From an uncultured marine group I thaumarchaeote (GTDB lineage Archaea > Thermoproteota > Nitrososphaeria > Nitrososphaerales > Nitrosopumilaceae): a stretch of 45,385 nt of DNA. The number at the start of each line of letters is the position of its first letter. Position 1 is the first letter of the stretch. This document shows, in pieces, positions 16,975-24,974 of the stretch. Location: positions 1 to 45,385 of the forward strand of contig CABXGK010000003.1 of assembly GCA_902511735.1 (NCBI GenBank), given 5' to 3'. The notes below the pieces were generated by a model. It was not told the DNA's origin and did not search any database. It was given only the letters and a program-made list of their open reading frames with translations. A program made the position numbers and the translations under genes.

Positions 16975-18538
16975 TTTCAGGAGATACATCTTTGAATTTT
17001 GTAAAGTTCTCACCAAACATTTGTGCCAGTTTCTTTGCAGATAAATCATAAGAATCCTTATCCACCCATGTGTTTTTTGGATCTAATACATCAGAAGGTA
17101 CATCAGGACACTCAGTAGGAACGTCTAGATTGAAAGTGTCATCATGTCTGAATTTTATCAAATCGAATTTTCCAGTTAATGCTGCAGTTACCATAGCACG
17201 ACTATACTTTATGCTGATTCTTTTTCCAACTCCATATGGACCGCCAGACCATCCAGTGTTAATTAGATAGACAACTGTATTGTGATCAAGAATTTTTTCT
17301 CCTAACATTTTTGCATATACTGATGCAGGACGAGGCATAAATGGAGAACCGAAACATGCAGAAAATGTTGCTTTTGGTTCTTTAATTCCACGTTCGGTGC
17401 CAGCAAGTTTACTTGTGTAGCCCGACATGAAATGAAACATTGCACCTTGTTTTGTTAATTTTGATACAGGAGGTAGTACACCTAACGCATCTGCTGTTAA
17501 AAATATTATAACTTTAGGATGACCACCTACACTTGGAATTACAGCTCCTGGAATGTAATCTAAAGGATAAGCTGCACGAGTGTTTTCAGTTAAACTTCCA
17601 TCATCAAAGTCTGGTTTCAAAGTATCTTTGTTTACAACAACATTTTCAAGAACTGCTCCAGATTTGATAGCGTTCCAAATTTGTGGTTCTGCTTCTTCAT
17701 TAAGATTAATGCATTTTGCATAACAACCGCCTTCAAAATTAAAGACTCCATTTTGAGACCAACCATGTTCATCATCACCAATTAACATACGTTCAGGATC
17801 TGCAGACAAGCTTGTTTTTCCAGTGCCAGATAAACCAAAGAAGAGTGCAGTATCACCGTCTTTGCCAATATTTGCAGAACAGTGCATTGGAAAGACATCT
17901 TTTTTTGGCATCAAGTAATTCATTACAGCAAACATAGATTTTTTCATTTCACCTGCATAATTGGTTCCACCAATCAATACAATTTTTTTTGATAAATTAA
18001 TCAAAATGAAAATATTTGTTCGAGTTCCATCAATTTCAGGAATTGTTTCAAAGTCATTTAGACATACAATAGTAAAGTCAGGATCATGTGAATCTAGTTC
18101 TTCTTTTGATGGTCTGACAAATAATTGTCTGCAAAAGAGATTTTGCCATGCGTGGTCATTAATTACACGAATTGCCAATCTATTTTCTTTGTCAGCGCCT
18201 ACAAATCCATCAAAAATATAAAGATCTTTTCCTTCTGCATGTTTTTTCATTTTCTCAAAAACAGAATTAAATTTTTCAGTTGGAAATTGCCTGTTAACAT
18301 CACCCCAGTCAATTGTTTCGTGAGTTTCATCATCATAGATAATGTAACGGTCTTGAGGAGAACGGCCAGTGTATTTTCCAGTTTTTACAGATAATGAACC
18401 AGTAGAAGTTAACATTCCTTCATTTGTTTTGATTGATTGTTCAACTAGTTTTTCAACAGGTAAATTTCGATGAATTGATTGAGGTGATATTCCAAATGCT
18501 ACTAATTGATCATGTACTTTTGAGCTAGTGTCGGACAT
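16946..18538 (-). CDS. pckA: Phosphoenolpyruvate carboxykinase (ATP)
   Basis: Interconverts oxaloacetate plus ATP with phosphoenolpyruvate, linking the citrate-cycle intermediates to gluconeogenesis. The kinase-1a P-loop GLSGTGKTSLS, the kinase-2 metal motif LIGDDEHGW and the adenine-binding region near ENTRAAYPL are all present. Total length 530 is normal for the ATP-type enzyme. The GTP-type is excluded by these motifs. ATG start; a divergent promoter region separates it from eL32. Convergent 29-nt overlap with the subtilase. Confidence 0.95.
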   Translation of the reverse strand: MSDTSSKVHDQLVAFGISPQSIHRNLPVEKLVEQSIKTNEGMLTSTGSLSVKTGKYTGRSPQDRYIIYDDETHETIDWGDVNRQFPTEKFNSVFEKMKKHAEGKDLYIFDGFVGADKENRLAIRVINDHAWQNLFCRQLFVRPSKEELDSHDPDFTIVCLNDFETIPEIDGTRTNIFILINLSKKIVLIGGTNYAGEMKKSMFAVMNYLMPKKDVFPMHCSANIGKDGDTALFFGLSGTGKTSLSADPERMLIGDDEHGWSQNGVFNFEGGCYAKCINLNEEAEPQIWNAIKSGAVLENVVVNKDTLKPDFDDGSLTENTRAAYPLDYIPGAVIPSVGGHPKVIIFLTADALGVLPPVSKLTKQGAMFHFMSGYTSKLAGTERGIKEPKATFSACFGSPFMPRPASVYAKMLGEKILDHNTVVYLINTGWSGGPYGVGKRISIKYSRAMVTAALTGKFDLIKFRHDDTFNLDVPTECPDVPSDVLDPKNTWVDKDSYDLSAKKLAQMFGENFTKFKDVSPEIRDAGPPLQ

Positions 18539-18608
18539 TCAAAAATTCTCCTCAATGTAGTGTTTAGTCAAGGTTTTTTGGGAAAAATTGAATATTATTA
18601 TCTCTTTC

Positions 18609-18626
18609 TCAGATCCATTAATCTGA
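18609..18626. promoter_or_regulatory. Palindrome between pckA and eL32
   Basis: TCAGAT, 6 nt, ATCTGA: a perfect 6-bp inverted repeat in the 130-nt divergent intergenic region, 71 nt upstream of pckA and 43 nt upstream of eL32. The spacing fits a dimeric regulator site. No regulator is known, and chance is possible. Confidence 0.35.
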
Positions 18627-18668
18627 AACTTAGATACGTATTTATGTAAAAATTTAAGGTTTATCTCT

Positions 18669-19067
18669 ATGCCAATCAATAAAGAAAAACTCCAAGCAAG
18701 AGAACAAGCTAGAGTTAGCAGACCGGAATTCATTCGTCCGGAGAGCTGGAGATATGTAAGATTGGAAACTGGTTGGAGAAAACCAAAAGGAATGGACAAC
18801 CATCAAAGAAAACAGAAAAGTCGTGGTCGTCCAGGATTAGTTAAAGTAGGATATGGTACACCAAAAATTGCATACGGATTACATCCATCAGGTTATACAG
18901 ATAATTTAGTACATAATGTAAATGATTTAGAGAATCTTAATCCAAAAGAAGATGGAATTAGATTTGGTCATAGTGTAGGAGCAAAAAAGAGAAGAGACAT
19001 TATGAAAATTGCAATAGAAAAAAAATTCAAAGTGTTTAACGCAAGAGTGAGTCAAAATGCCAGTTAA
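18669..19067 (+). CDS. rpl32e: 50S ribosomal protein eL32
   Basis: Archaeal/eukaryotic-specific large-subunit protein, 132 residues. RPESWRYVRLETGWRKPKG and the HPSGY segment are diagnostic. It overlaps eL19 by 11 nt. In most archaea this pair sits inside the spc operon just before uL18; here it is alone with eL19. Confidence 0.95.
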   Translation: MPINKEKLQAREQARVSRPEFIRPESWRYVRLETGWRKPKGMDNHQRKQKSRGRPGLVKVGYGTPKIAYGLHPSGYTDNLVHNVNDLENLNPKEDGIRFGHSVGAKKRRDIMKIAIEKKFKVFNARVSQNAS

Positions 19068-19512
19068 TCTTAAATCAAAAAAGAGACTTGTCTCAAGAAT
19101 TGTAGGCGTAGGTCTTAATCGTGTAAGATTTGATAATGATCACTTAGACGATGTTGCAGACGCAATTACTAGAGATGACATTAGAAGTTTAATCACCGCA
19201 AATACAATTACAATCAAATCCTTTACAGGCACTTCTCATGGAAGAGCACAAGCAAAAAGAATTCAAAAAGCAAAAAGAGGAACAGGACAAGGTTCTAAGA
19301 AAGGTCGAAAAGGTGCACGAGTTGGTAAAAAGACCGTATATGTTAACAAAGTTCGTGCTTTGAGATATCTCCTCAAAGTCTCAAAAGATAGAAAAGAGAT
19401 TACAAATGAATCATTCAAGTCAATTTACAAAAAAATTGGCGGTAACACAATAAGAAATAAAGCACATCTAAGAACTGTTATCGCAGAAGAAATTACTACA
19501 CAAAAATCCTAG
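19057..19512 (+). CDS. rpl19e: 50S ribosomal protein eL19
   Basis: Archaeal/eukaryotic-specific large-subunit protein, 151 residues. The N-terminal domain (KKRLVSRIVGVGLNRVRFD) and the basic helical linker (HGRAQAKRIQKAKRGTGQGSKKG) are typical. The C-terminus seems complete. Overlaps eL32 upstream and the ogt stop (4 nt) downstream. Confidence 0.95.
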   Translation: MPVNLKSKKRLVSRIVGVGLNRVRFDNDHLDDVADAITRDDIRSLITANTITIKSFTGTSHGRAQAKRIQKAKRGTGQGSKKGRKGARVGKKTVYVNKVRALRYLLKVSKDRKEITNESFKSIYKKIGGNTIRNKAHLRTVIAEEITTQKS

Positions 19513-19808
19513 AAACGAAATAGATTTTTTTTAAAATCAGATATTTTGTTATTATTAATTTCCAATCCTTCTTTTGAAAGCATGTGTGTTTTTCTTTCAG
19601 TTCCATATGCATATCCACCTACAGTTCCATCAGATTTTACAACACGGTGACATGGAACAATAACAGGAAATGGATTTTTTTTCATTATTTGACCTACAAC
19701 TCTTTGTCCATTTTTTAGATTAATTGCTTTTGCAAGTTCACCATACGTTGTTACATAACCTGGAGGAACTTCTAACAATTTACGATAAATTTTTTCTTCT
19801 AGTTTCAA
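19509..19808 (-). CDS. ogt: Methylated-DNA-protein-cysteine methyltransferase, short single-domain form
   Basis: Removes O6-alkyl groups from guanine by transfer to its own Cys. The active-site motif VPCHRVV places the acceptor at Cys53, the DNA-binding helix-turn-helix carries the Arg finger in GQRVVGQ, and GGYAYGTERK follows. At 99 residues it is just the C-terminal domain; the N-terminal pseudonuclease domain of full-length Ogt is missing. As the Cys is kept it is probably an active transferase, not an alkyltransferase-like protein in which that Cys is replaced. It overlaps dtdA by 4 nt, suggesting one transcript. Confidence 0.88.
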   Translation of the reverse strand: MKLEEKIYRKLLEVPPGYVTTYGELAKAINLKNGQRVVGQIMKKNPFPVIVPCHRVVKSDGTVGGYAYGTERKTHMLSKEGLEINNNKISDFKKNLFRF

Positions 19809-20581
19809 ATTTTTATAACCTCCAGCTTTGTAGTAGAAAGAAGATCAATTAGAGTTTGTTTGTATTTTCCTAAACTCTTCCAATCAAGTAGAGCAGCTTC
19901 TGCACCATTATTTTGAGTAATTAGATGTTCAAAAATAACTGGATTAAGAAATTCCAATGCGTGTTTTGGCATCACAGTTCCAAGAGCATACTTTCCAAAA
20001 AGTAATTCTTTTGTAAATTTTTCAGAATAATGAGTGCCTCCAAAGCAAATAGCAAAGGGGTAAGAATCAATTGACTTTTCCAGTGTTTCAAAGACTAGCT
20101 GTGCTACAGATGAACAAAGAGATTCGTCATTCCATTGTTGTTCAGTGGTACCAACTTCGACAAAGATTGATGGTTTTTTGAGATGAGTAGGTCCATGATG
20201 TGTAGCCTCTATAGTTATCTCAAAATCGGAAAAGGATTCATGATTATCCCAAAGTGTTTGTAAATATTTTTTCTGTAAATTAGGATAAGGTATTGCTAAT
20301 TCTTTTTGATTTCCACCAAATTTCGCTTCATTGAAATTTCCAGTACTGTGACAAGTTAGAGCAAGAGTGCCAGATTCAGCTGCATGTTTTGATAAGAAAA
20401 CAAATCCATCATAGTCATATTTCTCATCCAGCCAATCTGCAGATATTGTAGGAGAGTCAATTTCGATTAAATCAAAGTTTTTGCTATGATATACATCTCC
20501 GTTTTTTTCCATTTTTTGAGAGAGATATTTGGCCATGTTGTGACCAGCAGGGTCATTCTCGAATGCAACTAGTAAATCCAT
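19805..20581 (-). CDS. dtdA: D-aminoacyl-tRNA deacylase, archaeal DTD2 (GEK1) type
   Basis: Hydrolyses D-aminoacyl-tRNAs, protecting translation from D-amino acids. Family motifs are clear: SKHAAESGTLALTCHSTGNF, ATHHGPTH and FGGTHYSEKF, which form the metal-dependent active site. I chose the ATG at 20581 (MDLLVAFENDPA), giving about 258 residues, over the ORF-track start 21 nt upstream, because the family starts with this strand. It is followed by ogt with a 4-nt overlap and diverges from secE. Confidence 0.93.
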   Translation of the reverse strand: MDLLVAFENDPAGHNMAKYLSQKMEKNGDVYHSKNFDLIEIDSPTISADWLDEKYDYDGFVFLSKHAAESGTLALTCHSTGNFNEAKFGGNQKELAIPYPNLQKKYLQTLWDNHESFSDFEITIEATHHGPTHLKKPSIFVEVGTTEQQWNDESLCSSVAQLVFETLEKSIDSYPFAICFGGTHYSEKFTKELLFGKYALGTVMPKHALEFLNPVIFEHLITQNNGAEAALLDWKSLGKYKQTLIDLLSTTKLEVIKI

Positions 20582-20623
20582 GAAGAAAAGATATATTGGC
20601 ATTTTATTATTTTTTATTATAAT

Positions 20624-20806
20624 TTGAACCCTAAACTTTATTTCAAGAATATAGTCAATACTATAAAATTAACAAAAAAATCCGATAAGGAGGTTTACAA
20701 ACAACACCTTAGATTAGTCTTATTTGGCTTTGCCACAGTAGGACTCTTAGGATTTGGAATTCAATTCATCTTTGCAACGATTTCACCGGGAATGGTATTC
20801 AAGTAG
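20624..20806 (+). CDS. secE: Protein translocase subunit SecE (Sec61 gamma)
   Basis: A 60-residue protein with an amphipathic N-terminal helix (YFKNIVNTIKLTKKSDKEVY) followed by one membrane helix (VLFGFATVGLLGFGIQFIF), the plan of archaeal SecE. Start is TTG; no better start is available. The gene precedes spt5 by 8 nt, the conserved archaeal and bacterial order secE-nusG-L11. The clamp partner SecY is at 7910. Confidence 0.9.
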   Translation: MNPKLYFKNIVNTIKLTKKSDKEVYKQHLRLVLFGFATVGLLGFGIQFIFATISPGMVFK

Positions 20807-20814
20807 GAGATAAA

Positions 20815-21270
20815 ATGTCTGAAGTAACCAACTCCCACTTATTTGCACTCAGAACTACCGGAGGTCAAGAAAAGGTTGTTTTAAGACAATTAGAAGCAAA
20901 AATGAGAAGTGGCGAACTAGATGTCCAATCAGTCCTAATTGTTGAAAATCTAAAAGGATATGTCGTTATCGAGGCAAATGATCCGCAAGTCATGTTTATG
21001 GCAACACAAGGATTACGACATGTAAAAGGACAACTAAGAGGAGAATTAGAATTTAGTGAAATTGAAAGTTATCTCATAAAGAAATCTACAGTTTCAGAAT
21101 TAGCAGTTGATGGAACAGTAGAAGTTATTGGTGGACCATTCAAAGGAATGAAAGCTACAATTACAAGAGTTGATCATGATAAAGAAGAAGCAACAGTAAT
21201 TTTGTTGGATGCACCATATCAATTACCAGTTACAGTAGATGCAAACTATCTAAAACCGGTTGCATCATAG
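20815..21270 (+). CDS. spt5: Transcription elongation factor Spt5 (NusG family)
   Basis: Binds the RNA polymerase clamp and raises processivity; works with Spt4. The NGN domain (residues 1-90, HLFALRTTGGQEKVV) and a C-terminal KOW domain (VIGGPFKGMKATITRVD, about 103-148) are visible. It is preceded by a good Shine-Dalgarno sequence (GGAGATAAA then ATG) and lies between secE and uL11. Confidence 0.95.
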   Translation: MSEVTNSHLFALRTTGGQEKVVLRQLEAKMRSGELDVQSVLIVENLKGYVVIEANDPQVMFMATQGLRHVKGQLRGELEFSEIESYLIKKSTVSELAVDGTVEVIGGPFKGMKATITRVDHDKEEATVILLDAPYQLPVTVDANYLKPVAS

Positions 21271-21306
21271 GAAGGAATAAATCATTAAAAAAGAGACGAA
21301 TTTCAA

Positions 21307-21792
21307 ATGGGCGACAAACAATCAATTTCAGCACAAGTAACAGGAGGAGAAGCTTCTGCAGGTCCTCCACTTGGTCCAGCACTTGGTCCATTAGGGGTAA
21401 ACATTATGGAAGTCATTAACAAAATTAATGAAAAAACAGGTGACTTCAAAGGAATGAAAGTTCCAGTAACAGTTAGCGTTGATGCAGATACAAAAGAATG
21501 GGATATTGAAGTTGGAATTCCATCAGCTTCAGCACTCATACTAAAAGAAGCAAACATTACAAAAGGAACAGGTACAGCAGGTACTGAATGGGTTGCAGAT
21601 ATAGGAATGGATGCAATTGTTAAAGTTGCAAATGTTAAACTCGAAACATCATATGCATCAGAGATTAAATCAGTTGCAAAACAGATTATTGGCACTTGTC
21701 AATGCCTAGGAATCAAAGTAGAAGGTAAAACCCCAAAAGAAATTACCGTTGAAGTAAATGACGGAAAATGGGATGAGAAATTAGTTAACTAG
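21307..21792 (+). CDS. rpl11: 50S ribosomal protein uL11
   Basis: Stalk-base protein that binds the 23S GTPase-associated centre. The Pro-rich N-terminus (AGPPLGPALGPLGVN) and the C-terminal RNA-binding domain ending in IIGTCQCLGIKVEG are typical. 161 residues. In many archaea uL1-uL10-uL12 follow directly; here an oppositely oriented Lrp gene intervenes, overlapping uL11 by 8 nt. Confidence 0.95.
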   Translation: MGDKQSISAQVTGGEASAGPPLGPALGPLGVNIMEVINKINEKTGDFKGMKVPVTVSVDADTKEWDIEVGIPSASALILKEANITKGTGTAGTEWVADIGMDAIVKVANVKLETSYASEIKSVAKQIIGTCQCLGIKVEGKTPKEITVEVNDGKWDEKLVN

Positions 21793-22240
21793 ATAGATAC
21801 GTCGGAGATTTTTCAGTTCTTTCCAACTCTACAAACGTTTCAGTATTTTGAATTCCATCAATTTTTCCAATTTTATCTACCACAATACTGTGTAATTGTT
21901 CTAAATCTTCAGCTAATGCGCCGACCATCAAATCAAATCTTCCAGTAACTTCAATAATTCTATCAATTTCTGCAATTTTTAAGAGGTTTTCATGAATTTC
22001 TGTTTTGAATTTAGGATCTCTATTAATTCCAACATATGCCTTTACGCCAAAACCTAATTGAGATTCATCAATATCTATAGTGTATTTCTTTATCATCTTC
22101 TTTTTTATCAGTCTCTTTATTCTACTGTACAAAACAGATGCGTTGATGTTTAGTTTTTTTGCTAAAAGTGGAATTGAAATGCTTCCATCTTTTTTTAGTT
22201 CGGATAATAAACTGAGATCTAAATTATCTACTTTAGCCAT
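21785..22240 (-). CDS. Lrp/AsnC-family transcriptional regulator
   Basis: A 151-residue regulator with an N-terminal winged helix (DLSLLSELKKDGSISIPLLAKKLNINASVLYSRIKRL is the helix-turn-helix region, split here by its turn) and a C-terminal ligand-binding RAM domain (VTGRFDLMVGALAEDLEQL). Members bind DNA as dimers or octamers and respond to amino acids. It lies between uL11 and uL1 in the opposite direction, with two direct repeats upstream of its start that could be its own operator. Confidence 0.92.
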   Translation of the reverse strand: MAKVDNLDLSLLSELKKDGSISIPLLAKKLNINASVLYSRIKRLIKKKMIKKYTIDIDESQLGFGVKAYVGINRDPKFKTEIHENLLKIAEIDRIIEVTGRFDLMVGALAEDLEQLHSIVVDKIGKIDGIQNTETFVELERTEKSPTYLSS

Positions 22241-22276
22241 TTCTTAAAATAAGTAAATTTTAGTAGTAAATGTAAG

Positions 22277-22308
22277 TTTTGCCAAAATGAGCCACAATTT
22301 TACCAAAA
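22277..22308. promoter_or_regulatory. Direct repeat, 21-bp period, upstream of the Lrp gene
   Basis: TTTTGCCAAAA (22277-22287) and TTTTACCAAAA (22298-22308) are 21 bp apart, two helical turns. Each is itself a near-dyad TTTT-N3-AAAA. They lie 37-68 nt upstream of the Lrp start and about 90 nt upstream of uL1, a position suited to autoregulation or control of either gene. Confidence 0.55.
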
Positions 22309-22398
22309 TTTAGAAAAAGATACGTTAATTTTAGAAAAATGATGCAATCGAAAATAATTACTCTAAACGATAATAAGTGAGAGATTAAGGTTTTTGAC

Positions 22399-23055
22399 AT
22401 GGTAAACGAGTCTGAAATAGTTACATTAATCCAAGAAGCAAAGAAAAGTGAAAAAGAACGCAAGTTCAAAGAATCACTTGAACTTTACATTACTCTAAAA
22501 GACATAGATGTGAAAAAAGGATTTGCGTTTAATGAGGTAATTCAACTACCAAATCAAATGTCAAAACCAGCAGCAGTTTGTGTAATGGCATCAGGAGATA
22601 TGGGTCTAAAAGCAAAAGAGGCAAAAGCAGATGAAGTTTTAGATAACGATAGCGTAAATAAATTAGCAGAGGATAAAAGAGCAAGTAGAAAATTAATCAA
22701 CAAATATGATTTCTTTTTAGCAGATACAAAACTAATGCCGGTAGTAGGTAAATCATTAGGACAACTCTTAGGACCTAGAGGAAAAATGCCAACACCAGTT
22801 CCATTTAATGCACCTATAGAATCATTCCTTAGTAGATTTAAGACCTCAATTAGAGTTAGAGTAAAAAATTCACTTTCAATCTCATGCAAAATAGGAGACA
22901 CTCAAATGGATGAACATCAAGTAGCCGCAAATGCAATTGCAGTAATTAATAATTTGAAAACTAAATTTCCAAATGGAGATAAAAATATTCGAAAATATAT
23001 GATTAAAACAACAATGGGAAAAGCAGCAAAACTAGAACACAAGGTGACAAAATAA
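22399..23055 (+). CDS. rpl1: 50S ribosomal protein uL1
   Basis: L1-stalk protein, 218 residues. GPRGKMPTPVP is the strongly conserved RNA-binding loop, and the two-domain fold with LNLK-like basic C-terminus fits. In archaea uL1 also represses its own mRNA by binding near the start, and the 158-nt upstream region would be the place to look. It is followed by uL10 after 1 nt. Confidence 0.95.
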   Translation: MVNESEIVTLIQEAKKSEKERKFKESLELYITLKDIDVKKGFAFNEVIQLPNQMSKPAAVCVMASGDMGLKAKEAKADEVLDNDSVNKLAEDKRASRKLINKYDFFLADTKLMPVVGKSLGQLLGPRGKMPTPVPFNAPIESFLSRFKTSIRVRVKNSLSISCKIGDTQMDEHQVAANAIAVINNLKTKFPNGDKNIRKYMIKTTMGKAAKLEHKVTK

Positions 23056-23056
23056 A

Positions 23057-23923
23057 ATGCATGAGAATAGAACTACATATCCAAAGAAAAAAGCACAGAT
23101 GTATCAACAATTACAAGAGCTTCCAAAAAAATACAAAGTACTAGCACTTGTAAGAATGGAGAAGGTTAGAGGATCACAATTACTTCCATTAAGAAAAACA
23201 CTTCAAGGCGAAGTTGAAATTGTCAGCATTAAAGATAAAGTAGCAAGACTTGCTTTTGCAAAAGCAGGAATTACTGGAATTGACAAATTATCTGAAAAAA
23301 TTACAGGTCAATGTGTTTTCATGTTTACAAATATGTCTCCATTCAAACTTAACGTTCTCTTAGGAAAAAACAAAGTCATGTTATTTGCAAGAGGTGGAGA
23401 TACCGCAAGTATGGATGTTGTAATTCCACCAAAGAACACAGGAATTGCACCAGGACCAATGCTTACTGACTTTAAAGAAAACGGAATTGCTACCAAGATT
23501 GATCAAGGTACAATCTGGATTATGAAAGAGACAATTCCAGTAAAGAAAGGAGAACCAATATCTGAAAAACTTGCTGGACTTTTATCAAAATTAGACATTA
23601 AAGCAATCGAGGCAGGCATAGTTTTGAATGCTGCACTAGAAGAAGGATTAGTCTATCAACAAGATGAAATGATTATTGATGTTGAGAAATTCAGAAATGA
23701 TTTGGCTCAAGCCCATCAACAAGCAATCTCACTTTCAATTGAAGCAGCATATATCACTGCAGACAATATCGAACAAATTTTGGCAAAGGCAGCTCAATCT
23801 GCACGTTCTGTTTCAACTGAAGCAGGATATCTAACAGAAGATACCAAAGAGCAAGTATTGCAAAAGGCTCATGGTCAAGCACAAGGCGTAGCCTCAAAAG
23901 CAAAAGACTACACACCAGCATAA
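23057..23923 (+). CDS. rpl10: 50S ribosomal protein uL10 (P0), lacking the usual C-terminal stalk tail
   Basis: Stalk protein that anchors uL12 dimers. The N-terminal RNA-binding domain (about 1-105) with RMEKVRGSQLLPLRK, the inserted domain II (about 110-185) and the C-terminal helical spine (about 210-288) are visible; the spine has repeated helical segments that bind uL12. It ends AQGVASKAKDYTPA at 288 residues, about 50 shorter than many archaeal P0 proteins, and lacks the acidic hinge and GLxxLFG-like tail that recruits translation factors. The tail is present on uL12. Confidence 0.93.
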   Translation: MHENRTTYPKKKAQMYQQLQELPKKYKVLALVRMEKVRGSQLLPLRKTLQGEVEIVSIKDKVARLAFAKAGITGIDKLSEKITGQCVFMFTNMSPFKLNVLLGKNKVMLFARGGDTASMDVVIPPKNTGIAPGPMLTDFKENGIATKIDQGTIWIMKETIPVKKGEPISEKLAGLLSKLDIKAIEAGIVLNAALEEGLVYQQDEMIIDVEKFRNDLAQAHQQAISLSIEAAYITADNIEQILAKAAQSARSVSTEAGYLTEDTKEQVLQKAHGQAQGVASKAKDYTPA

Positions 23924-23924
23924 A

Positions 23925-24560
23925 TTAACTACTTTTTACTTTAGGCAAGTTCCAATTATACTTCATTGCCACCATTCTCAGTCCTGTAGCTAATAATAAT
24001 CCAGAAATCATTCCTGCATAGACATCATTTGTCAAAAATACTACAATATAGAATACTGATGCTCCCAAAAAGCTAGCCGAAGCATACAATTCTTTAACAA
24101 ATACTATAGGAGTTTGGCTAACAAAGACATCACGGAGTATTCCTCCACCAATTGCAGTAAGCATGCCTGACAGTACAATCACTAGGAAGTTCATTCCAAA
24201 CATGTTATAGGCAAAAGTAGCTCCAATTACAGTAAAAACTCCTAATCCAATTGCATCAAATTTTAGAAATACATTCCAATGTTTTTTCATTTTTGAATGT
24301 AAAAGGAAAATTACAATTGCAGATACTACAGTAATTATGACATAGGATGGATCAATTAGAGAGTTAGGAAGAGATTTTCCAAGTATTACATCACGTATTG
24401 TGCCACCTGCAACACCAGTAATAGTTGCAAGAATTATTATTCCAACAATATCGGCCTTGTGTTCAATTGCCTTGAATGCACCAGTTACAGCAAATGCCAT
24501 GGTTCCAAATAGATCTAAAATGTAAATAAAAAATTCAATTGACAAAGATGAATCTGACAA
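23925..24560 (-). CDS. TRIC-type cation channel family protein (UPF0126)
   Basis: A polytopic protein of 211 residues with about seven membrane helices arranged as two repeats. The paired Gly-rich motifs GGTIRD and GGGILRD, one in each half, are the hallmark of prokaryotic TRIC channels, which conduct monovalent cations as trimers. The start is TTG. It lies on the minus strand between uL10 and uL12, 1 nt from the uL10 stop, and breaks the usual gene pair. Its substrate here is unknown. Confidence 0.88.
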   Translation of the reverse strand: MSDSSLSIEFFIYILDLFGTMAFAVTGAFKAIEHKADIVGIIILATITGVAGGTIRDVILGKSLPNSLIDPSYVIITVVSAIVIFLLHSKMKKHWNVFLKFDAIGLGVFTVIGATFAYNMFGMNFLVIVLSGMLTAIGGGILRDVFVSQTPIVFVKELYASASFLGASVFYIVVFLTNDVYAGMISGLLLATGLRMVAMKYNWNLPKVKSS

Positions 24561-24615
24561 GACAATTAGAATAGAAAATAGTCACTAATAACGTTGAAAA
24601 GATTTTGGGCTTAGT

Positions 24616-24927
24616 TTAACCGAATAGAGAGGATAAACCTTCCATTGCAGCCTCTTCTTGTTTTTCACTTGGTGGTTCTGCTTTCTTTTCTTTCTTGTCA
24701 TCTCCACCTGCTGCTGGTGCATCTCCTGCTGGTGCTGCTGCGGCAACTGCTACAGGTGCTGCTTTGATAGCATCTTCGATGTTAACATCAGCCAATGATG
24801 CTACAAGTGCTTTAACTTGGGCTTCATTAACTTCGGCGCCTGTTGCTTTAACTACGCTTGAAACGTTAGCTTCGTTAACTTCTTTTTCAAGTTTGTGCAA
24901 CATTAAAGCAGCGTAAACATATTCCAT
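24616..24927 (-). CDS. rpl12: 50S ribosomal protein uL12-like stalk protein (P1)
   Basis: Archaeal P1/uL12: an N-terminal dimerisation domain (MEYVYAALMLHKLEKEVNE), an Ala-rich hinge (APVAVAAAAPAGDAPAAGG), a charged linker and the terminal MEGLSSLFG that contacts translation factors. I use the ATG at 24927, two codons after the ORF-track TTG, because the family starts MEYVYAAL. It is on the minus strand, separated from uL10 by the TRIC gene. Confidence 0.94.
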   Translation of the reverse strand: MEYVYAALMLHKLEKEVNEANVSSVVKATGAEVNEAQVKALVASLADVNIEDAIKAAPVAVAAAAPAGDAPAAGGDDKKEKKAEPPSEKQEEAAMEGLSSLFG

Positions 24928-24974
24928 ATACAAAAAAGCCGTTAGGCATAATAAAAAGCTATCAAAAATTGTCT

